Positions 1 through 9,200 of a stretch of DNA of 38,281 nucleotides are shown here, piece after piece. Source of the stretch: an uncultured Bacilli bacterium (lineage in GTDB: Bacteria; Bacillota_I; Bacilli_A; RF39; UBA660). Where the stretch lies: positions 69,803 to 108,083 of the forward strand of contig CANRNO010000001.1 in NCBI GenBank assembly GCA_947632065.1, given 5' to 3'. The stretch's first letter is position 1. Each line of letters starts with the position of its first letter. The position numbers and the translations under genes are program-made. The notes beneath the pieces were generated by a model, which was given only the letters and a program-made list of their open reading frames with translations, made no database searches and was not told where the DNA came from.

Positions 1-960
1 GATTATTTTTTAACTTATAAAAGAAAAATAAAAACAGATAAAAACTTAAAAATACATGATGAATATGAATTACCCATAACAGAAAACGTCTTTAATAAAT
101 TACTAAAAAAAACAGAAGGTAATATTATAAATAAAAGAAGATATATAATTGACCTTGATAATAACCTAAAAGCAGAATTAGATGTATATTTTGATAATTT
201 AGAGGGATTAAAAACAGTAGAAGTAGAGTTTAAAACAGAAAAAGATTCACTATTTTTTAAAAAACCAGATTGGTTCTTAGAAGATGTTACTACAAATAAA
301 AACTATACAAACTCATCTCTAGCTATGCTAAACAATTTAAAAGATTTAAAAGAAAAAGACATGTTAGGAAAAATTCTAATCGCTACATCTAATAAAGGTA
401 AAATTAAAGAATTCGAAGAAATATTTAAAGATTTTGAAATACTTTCGCTAAAAGATATAGAAAAATTATTAAATAAAAAAATTAATATAGATGAAAATAA
501 AAATACATTTAAAGAGAATGCTTTAGAAAAAGCAAGAGGATTATATAATCAAGTTGGAGAAGACTATATTTGTATCGCAGATGATTCTGGTATTTCAATT
601 GATGCATTAGATGGTTTTCCAGGAGTACATACTGCCAGATGGATGGATGCTGATGATCATACAAAAAATTTATGCTTATTAGAAAAACTAAAAGATATAA
701 AAAAAGAAGATAGAAAGTGTCATTATACCACAGTCATTGCATTAAAATATAGAAATATAGAAAAAATATTTGAATATACTTTAGATGGAATAGTAAGTAC
801 TAATACAAGAGGAGATAATGGTTTTGGATTTGATGAAATATTTGAATTAAAAAATGGAAAAACACTTGCTGAAATATCAATAGATGAAAAAAATAAAATA
901 AGTCCTAGAAAAAAAGACTTAGACCAACTAAGAGAATACCTTAAAACAAAAAACACTTGA
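1..960 (+). CDS. rdgB: CYTH-domain / RdgB (XTP/dITP diphosphatase) fusion, 5' end cut by window
   Basis: The frame is open from base 1, so this is the 3' part of a longer gene. Bases 1-324 encode a CYTH (triphosphate tunnel metalloenzyme) segment: YKRKIK, DEYELPI, a KAELDVY strand, a TVEVEF strand and the family-typical tail DWFLEDVTTNKNYTNSSLA. From about base 361 an RdgB/HAM1 domain follows, starting ILIATSNKGKIKEF, with the ADDSGI motif, FPGVHTARW, GDNGFGFDEIF and SPRKKDL near the end. RdgB/HAM1 enzymes hydrolyse XTP, dITP and ITP to monophosphates. CYTH enzymes act on inorganic triphosphate or thiamine triphosphate. No ribosome binding site precedes the internal ATGs at 325 or 361, which favours one fused polypeptide over a separate rdgB start. 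The missing N-terminus means the CYTH catalytic set cannot be checked. The gene ends in TGA. Confidence 0.85.
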   Translation, partial: DYFLTYKRKIKTDKNLKIHDEYELPITENVFNKLLKKTEGNIINKRRYIIDLDNNLKAELDVYFDNLEGLKTVEVEFKTEKDSLFFKKPDWFLEDVTTNKNYTNSSLAMLNNLKDLKEKDMLGKILIATSNKGKIKEFEEIFKDFEILSLKDIEKLLNKKINIDENKNTFKENALEKARGLYNQVGEDYICIADDSGISIDALDGFPGVHTARWMDADDHTKNLCLLEKLKDIKKEDRKCHYTTVIALKYRNIEKIFEYTLDGIVSTNTRGDNGFGFDEIFELKNGKTLAEISIDEKNKISPRKKDLDQLREYLKTKNT

Positions 961-984
961 TTTTATTTATTTTATGTATATAAT
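957..984 (+). promoter_or_regulatory. Promoter, TTGATT-16-TATAAT
   Basis: A -35-like TTGATT (957-962) and a perfect -10 TATAAT (979-984) are separated by 16 bases. They sit just after the CYTH-RdgB stop and before the ribosome binding site of the next gene, so that gene probably has its own transcript. Confidence 0.6.
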
Positions 985-1005
985 AAGGGGTTGGGAGGGA
1001 AATAT

Positions 1006-1701
1006 ATGTTAGATTCAAAATATTTACAAAAAATTTTCTCTATGATGCATGATTCAACTAATGATACCAAAATAGAAAAAGATTTATTAATTAAATATAA
1101 AAAATCAATATGTAATTGGATGAATGAAAGACAACCAGTTAAAACAGAATATATAAAAATTTTAAATGATAATCCAGAAGAGTTAGGATTAATCGCAGAA
1201 ATAGGTACAGGAGTTTTAGATAGTCTAGTTTTTTTCATACAAAACAATACAGAACATAATGCTATAGTAGTCTCTGAATATGCCAATACTTTTGGAAATA
1301 CAAAAGCATATAATCCTATGATGTTAAGTGATTCAGAATGTAAAAAGTTAGATGATGAAATAAAAACAGTTATGTTACAATTACCATGTACTAAAAGAGA
1401 ACTAACAACAGTATTAGGTTTATTTAACACTGATAAAAATTTATATATTGGTTCTTATGGATTATCAACTGATAAGACAAAAACTAAAAATCAAGATTAT
1501 ATAAATTGTTTATATAATACCCTAAAAACTTTATCAAAAAGAGAAGTAAAACTTCATGAATTTGATGATGATAAGTATTACTACTCTGCAATAGAAGTGT
1601 ATACAGATTTACAAAAAGAAGAAGAATATATTAAAGAAGATAATCGAAAAAGAAAAGTATTAGAAACTCCTAAATTAACAAAAACTATTAATAGTAAATA
1701 G
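1006..1701 (+). CDS. Hypothetical soluble protein
   Basis: I do not recognise the family. The protein has about 231 residues with no signal peptide or obvious membrane segment, so it is probably cytoplasmic. It has a charged C-terminal tail (about residues 195-231) rich in Lys and Glu that looks helical or disordered. The start is the ATG at 1006 because a strong GGGAGGG site (993-999) ends six bases before it. The upstream TTG at 991 overlaps that site and is less likely. The gene has its own promoter and is closed by a terminator, so it looks like a single-gene transcript. Codon use resembles its neighbours. Confidence 0.75.
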   Translation: MLDSKYLQKIFSMMHDSTNDTKIEKDLLIKYKKSICNWMNERQPVKTEYIKILNDNPEELGLIAEIGTGVLDSLVFFIQNNTEHNAIVVSEYANTFGNTKAYNPMMLSDSECKKLDDEIKTVMLQLPCTKRELTTVLGLFNTDKNLYIGSYGLSTDKTKTKNQDYINCLYNTLKTLSKREVKLHEFDDDKYYYSAIEVYTDLQKEEEYIKEDNRKRKVLETPKLTKTINSK

Positions 1702-1730
1702 AATACAAAAATGTTTGTGTTCTTTTTTTT
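1701..1730 (+). terminator. Rho-independent terminator
   Basis: A nine-pair stem (1701-1709 with 1714-1722, one G-T pair) and a four-base loop are followed by a run of T (1723-1730), starting on the last base of the preceding stop codon. Confidence 0.8.
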
Positions 1731-1763
1731 AGATAAAAAACATAATAAACATTGAGGTGAATT

Positions 1764-3668
1764 ATGTTTTCTAAAAAAATAAATCAAAGAATTAAAATAG
1801 CATTTATAATTTTTATAATATTATTTATATTAATAATTTTAAGAGTATTTTATGTACAAGTATTTGATTATAAAAAATTAAATGAACTAGCTAATGATTT
1901 ATGGAGTAGAGACTTACCAATTGAAGCAGATAGAGGACTAATACTAGATAGAAATGGAGAAGTACTTGCTAATAATCTTACTACAACAAGTTTAGTATTA
2001 ATACCAAATCAAATAAAAGATAAAGAAAAAGCAGTAAATAGTCTTGCAGAAATTTTAAAAGTATCAAAAGAAGAAATGAAAAAACATGTTTATAAAAAAA
2101 CTTCAATGGAAAGAGTTCATCCAGAAGGAAGAAGACTTGATTATGAAACAGCAGATAAAATAAGTGCTCTTAATTTAAAAGGAGTTTATTTAGTTAAAGA
2201 ATCTAAAAGAAACTATCCTTATAAAGATTTACTTTCCCATGTTTTAGGATATGTAGGAATAGATAATCAAGGACTTTCAGGATTAGAACTTCAATATGAT
2301 AAATATTTAACTGGTAAGAAAGGTGCTATTAAATATTTTTCTGATGCCAAAGGAAATAACTTAAATATAAGTGATGTATATGTTCAACCACAAAATGGTA
2401 TGAATATACAATTAACAATAGATTTAAATATTCAAAAATCAGTAGAAAGAGAATTAGATAATGTAGTAGATATGTTTTCACCTGATATGGCCTTAGCTCT
2501 TGTGATGAATCCTAAAACAGGAGAAATACTTGCCATGAGTTCAAGACCAACTTATGATCCTAATAATTACAAAGAAGCAGATGAAAAAACATTAAGTAGA
2601 AACCTACCAATATGGGCATCATATGAACCAGGATCAACCCTAAAAATTTTAAGTTTTAGTGCTGCAGTAGAAGAAGGAGTAATTAATCCTTTTAAAGATA
2701 AATTCTATGACTCAGGTAGTGTAACAATAGATGGAACACGTATTGGTTGTTGGAAAGCAGGAGGTCATGGAGAACAAACCTTCTTACAAGTATTACAAAA
2801 CTCTTGTAACCCAGGTTTTGTAAAAATAGGAAATCTTCTCGGTAAAGAAAAATTATTTAAATATATTAGAGCCTTTGGTTTTGGAGATAAAACTGGAATA
2901 GATTTAAATGGAGAAGGTAAAGGTATCCTTTTTGATCTTGATCAAGTAGGAAATCTAGAACTTGCAACAACAGCCTTTGGTCAAGGTATAAGTGTTACAC
3001 CAATTCAACAAATAAGTGCTGTAAGTGCTGTATTAAATAATGGATATCTAACCAAACCAACAATTTTAAAAAGCATCCTAGAACCTGAAACAAACAATGT
3101 TGTAAAGAAGAACAAAAAAACAGTAGTAAGAAAAGTAGTAAGTAATAAAACATCTAAAATAATGAGAGCAGCTTTAGAAAGTGTAGTTGCTAAAGGTGGA
3201 GGAAAAGCAGCCTATATAGAAGGATACAGAATAGGTGGAAAAACTGGTACTGCACAAAAAGCTAAAAATGGTGTTTATTTATCTAATAATTACATAATGT
3301 CTTTTGTGGGAATAGTTCCATCAAATGATCCAGAAGCAGTTTTATATATTGCAATCGATAACCCTAAACATACCGCAATGCTTTCAAGCTACACAACAAC
3401 TCCTATCGCAAGACGAATACTTTTAGATATAATAGATACTCTTCATATTAAAAAACAAAAAAATGAATTAAAAAAAGATTTAGAATGGAGTGATATCCCA
3501 ACTTATAAAGTACCAAATGTTGTAGGAAAAACAGCAAAGAGTGCTAAAAAGAAATTAGAAAAATTTGAAGTTATATTTTCTGGGACAGGAGACAAAGTAG
3601 TATCCCAATCTCCTAATGCAGGTAGTAAACTAGAAGAAAATGCAACTATTAGATTAATGCTTGGTTAA
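1764..3668 (+). CDS. spoVD: Class B penicillin-binding protein with one PASTA domain (SpoVD/PBP2-like)
   Basis: This is a peptidoglycan D,D-transpeptidase anchored in the membrane by a helix at about residues 12-33. The dimerisation domain begins with the class B signature RGLILDRNG. The transpeptidase domain has the active-site motif S291-T-L-K294, S347-C-N349 and K493-T-G-T-A, all intact. A single PASTA repeat (about 580-634, starting KVPNVVGKTA) ends the protein. The 634-residue length and one C-terminal PASTA domain fit SpoVD, the spore-cortex PBP, but a vegetative division PBP of the same class is equally compatible from sequence alone. SpoVD-type PBPs work with a SEDS polymerase, and one is encoded at 12.8-13.9 kb. 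The GAGGTG site (1754-1759) sets the ATG start. Confidence 0.9.
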   Translation: MFSKKINQRIKIAFIIFIILFILIILRVFYVQVFDYKKLNELANDLWSRDLPIEADRGLILDRNGEVLANNLTTTSLVLIPNQIKDKEKAVNSLAEILKVSKEEMKKHVYKKTSMERVHPEGRRLDYETADKISALNLKGVYLVKESKRNYPYKDLLSHVLGYVGIDNQGLSGLELQYDKYLTGKKGAIKYFSDAKGNNLNISDVYVQPQNGMNIQLTIDLNIQKSVERELDNVVDMFSPDMALALVMNPKTGEILAMSSRPTYDPNNYKEADEKTLSRNLPIWASYEPGSTLKILSFSAAVEEGVINPFKDKFYDSGSVTIDGTRIGCWKAGGHGEQTFLQVLQNSCNPGFVKIGNLLGKEKLFKYIRAFGFGDKTGIDLNGEGKGILFDLDQVGNLELATTAFGQGISVTPIQQISAVSAVLNNGYLTKPTILKSILEPETNNVVKKNKKTVVRKVVSNKTSKIMRAALESVVAKGGGKAAYIEGYRIGGKTGTAQKAKNGVYLSNNYIMSFVGIVPSNDPEAVLYIAIDNPKHTAMLSSYTTTPIARRILLDIIDTLHIKKQKNELKKDLEWSDIPTYKVPNVVGKTAKSAKKKLEKFEVIFSGTGDKVVSQSPNAGSKLEENATIRLMLG

Positions 3669-3670
3669 GA

Positions 3671-3700
3671 TTGCTTCTAAAATATTTGCTATGATATAAT
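3671..3700 (+). promoter_or_regulatory. Promoter with extended -10
   Basis: TTGCTT (3671-3676), an 18-base spacer and TATAAT (3695-3700) preceded by TGA, giving the extended -10 TGATATAAT. It drives the GNAT gene that starts 17 bases downstream. Confidence 0.7.
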
Positions 3701-3717
3701 GTTACAGAGGAGATAGT

Positions 3718-4224
3718 ATGAAATTAAATGATTTATATTGTGTAAGTGAAAACGTTAATTTAGATGATTATTTAAAACTCTATAAATTTGTTAAGGATAA
3801 TATGAAAAATCCTAGTTGGTTAGGTGAATTTACTAAAAAAGAAATAAAAGAAATATTACAAAACAAAGGTAAAATATGGCTTTACTATGATAAGGATAAT
3901 TTAGTCTGTTCTATGTTATTACTTCCTTCTAAAAATAAAGTTTTAAATAAAAATAATATATTTTATGATGAGAGTATAGTATCATCTTTAGGACCCATAA
4001 TGGTAAGTCCTAATTATATAGGAAATAAATTACAACTTCAAATGATGAAAGAATTAGAAAAATATTGTCAAAAGAATAATTATAATTATATATTTACAAA
4101 AGTTTGTAGTGATAATAAATATTCATTAGAAAATATGCTAAAGTTTGGTTTTGAAATAAAAAATGTATATACTAGCAAAAGAGGAGAGAATACTGCTTTA
4201 ATAAAAAAGATAAACCAAAAATAA
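3718..4224 (+). CDS. GNAT-family N-acetyltransferase
   Basis: A 168-residue protein whose central and C-terminal parts fit the acetyl-CoA-binding fold: a strand ending LGPIMVSP followed by helix residues beginning YIGNKLQLQMMKELEKYC (in place of the usual Q/RxxGxG/A loop), then YIFTKVCSDN and a closing NMLKFGFEIKN segment, the typical place where GNAT proteins distinguish N from GFE. The pyrophosphate loop is weak, so the substrate cannot be assigned. The start has an AGGAG site (3707-3711). It is monocistronic, converges on the sortase gene and shares a terminator with it. Confidence 0.7.
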   Translation: MKLNDLYCVSENVNLDDYLKLYKFVKDNMKNPSWLGEFTKKEIKEILQNKGKIWLYYDKDNLVCSMLLLPSKNKVLNKNNIFYDESIVSSLGPIMVSPNYIGNKLQLQMMKELEKYCQKNNYNYIFTKVCSDNKYSLENMLKFGFEIKNVYTSKRGENTALIKKINQK

Positions 4225-4237
4225 AGGTTTATCTTTT
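4205..4237. terminator. Bidirectional terminator
   Basis: A perfect 12-pair stem (4205-4216 with 4226-4237) has A-rich and T-rich outer edges, so it can act on both strands. It contains the stop codons of the convergent GNAT and sortase genes. Confidence 0.85.
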
Positions 4238-4966
4238 ATCCTGTAGTTTTCCCATTACAAGTATTTTTCTTCCTTCAGGATTATAAAGACAAGTTTGTAG
4301 TATTAATAATTTATCAGTTTTAGTTATTTTTTCATTTGTATCAAAAATTGCATTATCCCGCATGATAGCAACATGAGATAAAAACGAATCATTATCAGTA
4401 AAAGAAATTGCCATATGTTCATCTTCATTTGTTATAATTTTAACAGAAAAGACTTTATAATGTAATTGTTTTTTATCTGTATATAGATATATATCATTAT
4501 TAGTATTAAAAAAGTTTTGATCTTGATAATTTTCAAGTATTTTAAAAGGTAGAGTATAATAATTAGAATTATGAGCATATATATTTATCTGTTTTGCCTC
4601 ATTTAAATCTTCAGTTCTATAATCTATATATATAGCACCTAATTTACTTTCTCTTTTATAAAAATCATGACTTAAATAAAAATCATTATCAATAGTTTTC
4701 GCAACTGGATAAGAAAAACCAGCAGAAGGGATTTGTAACTGTGCAACTATATCTGTATTAGAATAAGCATTAACCAGTTCACCAACAGGACTATTATAAA
4801 CTTCTACAACTTCATCTTTTTTCTTTTTCTTAGTAATATGCTTTTGAGTAGTTACTTTAGGCTTATTACTAAAATTATAATAATATATTCCAAAAACCCC
4901 AGCACCACAACAAACAATACCGGCTATTATATATAAAAGAATGATAAGATTTTTTCTTTTTTTCAT
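4229..4966 (-). CDS. srtB: Class B sortase
   Basis: A membrane-anchored cysteine transpeptidase that attaches surface proteins to the cell wall. An N-terminal membrane helix (about residues 7-30) is followed by a Lys-rich linker and the sortase barrel. The catalytic triad is visible: H132 in YAHNS, C226 in LQTC and R233 in EGRK. The motif QLQIPSAGFSYPV and the long insertion before the catalytic Cys fit class B. Class B enzymes usually serve a dedicated substrate encoded next door, but none lies adjacent here. The nearest candidate in the window is the VPNTG-ending protein at 14.8-15.4 kb. The ATG has an upstream GAGGTGAAG-type site on the minus strand and the gene is divergent from mraY. Confidence 0.9.
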   Translation of the reverse strand: MKKRKNLIILLYIIAGIVCCGAGVFGIYYYNFSNKPKVTTQKHITKKKKKDEVVEVYNSPVGELVNAYSNTDIVAQLQIPSAGFSYPVAKTIDNDFYLSHDFYKRESKLGAIYIDYRTEDLNEAKQINIYAHNSNYYTLPFKILENYQDQNFFNTNNDIYLYTDKKQLHYKVFSVKIITNEDEHMAISFTDNDSFLSHVAIMRDNAIFDTNEKITKTDKLLILQTCLYNPEGRKILVMGKLQDKR

Positions 4967-5088
4967 ATTACTTCACCTCGAACTAGGTATATTATATAAA
5001 AAAATAATACAAAGAGAAAGTAAAAACAGTTAATTTGTGTAAAGTTTTGTCTAAAAATAAGTAAGTTGTAATTTAGTATTGATATCTA

Positions 5089-5097
5089 TGATATAAT
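5089..5097 (+). promoter_or_regulatory. Extended -10 promoter of mraY
   Basis: TGATATAAT lies 24 bases before the mraY start. No good -35 is present at 17 bases (TTGTAA is 20 away), so the extended -10 probably compensates. Confidence 0.6.
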
Positions 5098-5121
5098 GTT
5101 ATAAGAAAGCGGAGTGAAAAC

Positions 5122-6102
5122 ATGTTATTATTAACTAAAGCAGTAGTTGCAATTTTTATTGGATTTATACTTTCAACGTTTTTAGGATTTATCTTAATTC
5201 CAATTTTAAAGAAATTACATTTTGGACAAAAGATAAGTGTATACGTTGGAGATTTACATAGAAAAAAAGAAGGAGTACCAACAATGGGAGGACTAATTTT
5301 TATAATACCAACTGTCCTTTCAACACTTTCCCTCTTAATTACTGGTAAAGTCTCTTATACTTCCAATTTAGGAATAGTTTTATTAGTATTTGTAGGTTAT
5401 GCTTTTATAGGTTTCTTAGATGATTATTTATCTATTAAAAGAGGACATAATGAAGGACTTACAACTTATCAAAAGTTATTTATGCAAGTTTTAATTGCGG
5501 TAGGATTTTTCTATATTTATATGAAAAGTGGAGGACAAACATCATGGGTTGTTGGAACACTAGGTATAGATATTGAAATGGGATGGCTTTATGGATTGTT
5601 TATATTGTTTGTTTTAGTAGGAGCATCCAATGCAGTTAATTTAACTGATGGTCTAGATGGACTTGCTGGTGGACTTTCCGCAATAGCTTTTGTTGCCTTT
5701 AGTTTAGTATCTTTAATGGTTGGATTTGATGATATTGGAATATTCTCACTTATTCTAACAGGAAGTCTAGTAGGATATCTACTATATAATACTCATCCAG
5801 CTAAAGTAATAATGGGAGATACAGGAAGTCTTGCCTTAGGTGGAGTAATGGCCGCAATTGCGATTATCACTCACAGAGAATTAACACTACTAGTAGTCGC
5901 AGGAGTATTTGTAATAGAAACTTTAAGTGTTATAATTCAAACATTTTCAGTTGTTGTATTTAAGAAAAAAGTATTTCTAATGTCTCCACTTCATCATCAT
6001 TTTGAACTTCTAGGATGGAGTGAACAAGATATAGTAAAACTATTTTGGGTTGGAGGACTATTACTAGCAATGGCAGGAATACTATTTGGAGTATGGTTAT
6101 AA
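5122..6102 (+). CDS. mraY: Phospho-N-acetylmuramoyl-pentapeptide-transferase
   Basis: MraY transfers phospho-MurNAc-pentapeptide from UDP to undecaprenyl phosphate to make lipid I. It is an integral membrane enzyme with about ten helices across 326 residues, which is the usual length. Diagnostic motifs are present: TMGGL, FLDDYLSIK with the Asp pair, NAVNLTDGLDGLAGG, MGDTGSLALGG and the late PLHHHFELLGW His motif. The ATG follows AGCGGAGTG. The gene stands alone between a divergent sortase and a terminator, so it is not in the dcw gene cluster where most Bacillota keep it. Confidence 0.97.
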   Translation: MLLLTKAVVAIFIGFILSTFLGFILIPILKKLHFGQKISVYVGDLHRKKEGVPTMGGLIFIIPTVLSTLSLLITGKVSYTSNLGIVLLVFVGYAFIGFLDDYLSIKRGHNEGLTTYQKLFMQVLIAVGFFYIYMKSGGQTSWVVGTLGIDIEMGWLYGLFILFVLVGASNAVNLTDGLDGLAGGLSAIAFVAFSLVSLMVGFDDIGIFSLILTGSLVGYLLYNTHPAKVIMGDTGSLALGGVMAAIAIITHRELTLLVVAGVFVIETLSVIIQTFSVVVFKKKVFLMSPLHHHFELLGWSEQDIVKLFWVGGLLLAMAGILFGVWL

Positions 6103-6143
6103 AATACAAAACTTTACATTAAAAAATATGTAAAACAGATGTC

Positions 6144-6169
6144 AAAGAGAACGTTTAGTTCTCTTTTTT
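6144..6169 (+). terminator. Terminator after mraY
   Basis: A nine-pair stem (6144-6152 with 6158-6166), a five-base loop and a T run to 6169. Confidence 0.85.
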
Positions 6170-6180
6170 AAATGCTTTAA

Positions 6181-6189
6181 TGATATAAT
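6181..6189 (+). promoter_or_regulatory. Extended -10 promoter
   Basis: TGATATAAT immediately follows the mraY terminator and lies 30 bases before the start of the large surface protein. Confidence 0.6.
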
Positions 6190-6218
6190 TTATATATACT
6201 AAACGGAAGGTGGTATTT

Positions 6219-9200
6219 ATGAAAAAAAGAATAAACAAAATTTTATTTATAATATTTATAATTGTCATTATCTTTACAGCAATCCCCTCAACTAATGTAA
6301 ATGCTAAAAGTAATAATTATCATTATTTATCTGATTTAGAATATGAAAGTATGCAAGTAGGATGGAATAATCCAAAAGCATTTTTAATAAATGAAAACGA
6401 AAATGGAAATCTTTTATCATTAATAGTAAATGGAGAAAAAACTTACTTTTTAAATGGAATACTTGCTCATGCAACAAGTAAAGTAGTATATGATTTATCT
6501 ACTTACGAAACATTTGATACATTTTCAACCTTTATAGGAGTAGATACCTCACGTGATTCTCTAGGAGATGGAGTAAAATTTTCTATATATGCTACTAATG
6601 ATTATAGTGATAAAAATAAAAGTAATTGGAAATTACTATATCAAAGTAAAGTTCTAAAAGGAAATACAGAAGCAGAAGAAGTAAATGTAAAAATAAAAGA
6701 TTATAAATATTTAATTTTATATGCTCATCAAAATACAAATAATGCATCAGATCATGCAGTATATGCAGATCCAATTATTTATGATAGTAAAAATTATACA
6801 AAAGAAGAGTCAAAAGGAATAGATTTTATTAAAAGTGTAGATGAATATAACAATGAATTAAAAGACTATACAGATGAAGAAATATTAAAAGATAATAATC
6901 TAAAATTAAAACTATTACAAAGAACATTAGTAAAAAAAGTAGGTTATTCATTAATTAAAGCTTTCGCAAATGGAAGTGCTGAAAATAAAGAATTCTTAGA
7001 ATGGTTATTTACAAATGAAGATATTTTAGAAGAATATCTACTTGGAGGAGAACCAGAAGGAGGAAGTTATTATAAAGCATTAGATGTGTTCTCTAAACTA
7101 TATCAAAAAAATAAAAAAGATATAGATAATAATGTATATAGAAAAACAATGATGGCTATATCTCTTGCTTATGCAACAGACGTAAATTTCTGGCAAACCG
7201 CAGAAAAACCAATCACACCAGTAAGAACACCATCAAATGCTCTTGATAGATATGAAGTAATTAAAAAACTTTATAGTGAAGGATATGAATACGAAGGAAT
7301 AAAAACAGACTTTAATAAAGACCTTTATAAAAAGTTACAAGTAGAAGAAATGCGTTGGGTTGTAAACAATCGTATTAGTGATATAGAAATACCTTGGTTA
7401 AACTGGTATACTCAAAAGACAAAAGCAGGACGTACTGATTATGGTAAAGAAGGTTATACAAACCCATATAATTATATTTATTATGCTAGTGGATGGAACT
7501 ATGAAGATTTAGAATATTATAAAGAAGAATCTAATCATTGTGCTTTTGGTGGTAACCTAAATAAATTAAATAGTGAAGGTTATAAAAGAGGACAAAACTG
7601 TAATGAAAAATATGGATTAAAACATTTTGGACTAGAGACAAAAGAAAATTCCCCACTTAGACTTTGGACTGTTTGGGAAGAAGATGGAGTTTGTGGATCC
7701 CTTGCAGGAACAGGATCAAACATAGAAATGTCATATGGAAAACCATCAACTTTAGTAAGTCAACCAGGACATGCAGCATACTTTGTTTCAAAAAGGATAG
7801 AAAATGAAGACGGAACACATCAAACACAGTGGCAAATAGGAAATGCCGCAGCAGGATGGGATAAATCATATAAAGGAGAAAGAATGCTTCTAGGTTGGGG
7901 TAATAGAGATGCATCATGGGTAAATACTTACAATGGAAGTTATCTAATCGTATCTCAAAGAGCAGTCGATAACTTTAAAGATTATAAAAAAGCATTTTTG
8001 TATAACTTAATCGCAGATTTTAAAACATCTCCTGAAGAAAAAGAAAAAGTATATAATAAAGCCTTAAATGTTCAATCTTATAATATAACATCTTGGTATG
8101 AACTAATAAATGCCTATCTAGAAGATGAAAATAAAACTTCAAATGATTATTATAAACTAAGTGAAAGAATAATTTCTTCTTTAGAAGAATTCCCACTACC
8201 AATGAATGATTTAATAAATCTATTTAAAAATAAAATCACAGATGAGAAAGTTATGTTTAGTAATCATTTAAGTGAAGTACTAAAAAGTCTAACAACTGAT
8301 GAAAAAACAAAGAAATATTTACAAAGCGAAGCAATTAAACAAGTCGCAAATTATCTTTTAGGAATAAACAAAGACTTAGAGGTTGCTACATTCTCATTTG
8401 ATGGAGAAAACGCTAATAAATTAATGTTAAATGGAACATACAAAGAAAATAATGTACCATTTGAATATACTCTAAATTACGAATATGATGCTAAAGATAA
8501 AAAAGTAAGTTCATCTACCAAATGGTATAAAGTAACAGATGGTATACAAGAAGTAGATTTATCTTCAAAATTAAAAGAAATATCTCAAGAAAAAGATATA
8601 GTAGTACATATTTTAAAAGATGAGAATAGAGACGATCCAAACAATTTATATTTTATAGATATTACAAAAGCAAAAGAACCAACTAATTTATATGCTAACA
8701 ATCTAGAAAATAGAGTTATTGGTACAACTGATATAATGGAATGGAAAAAAGAAAATGATGATGAATGGACAAAATTTACAGAAAAAGAACCAGATATAGA
8801 TGGTAATGGAATAACTTCGATATTTGTAAGAAATAAAAGTAGTAAAACATCTCTTGCAAGTAGTCCAGTAGAACTTATCTTTGAAGAATCAAAAACAGAT
8901 AATAAAAAAGCATATATAAAATCATCAAGACTAAATGCAACTGCATCCTCAGAGCAAAATTCAACAACAGAAGCAGCATCTCGTGCAATAGATGGAAACA
9001 AATATACTTATTGGCATACTCGTTGGGATGGAAAAGATGAAAAACGTTATATAGAACTTGAAATAGATACTCCAGCTAGTATTTCTATGATTGAATATAT
9101 GCCAAGACAAGATAGTGGAAGTAATGGAATTATTACAAAAGCTAAAATAGAAGTAAGCATGGATAAAGAAAACTGGCAAACAATAACTGATTCTTTAAAA

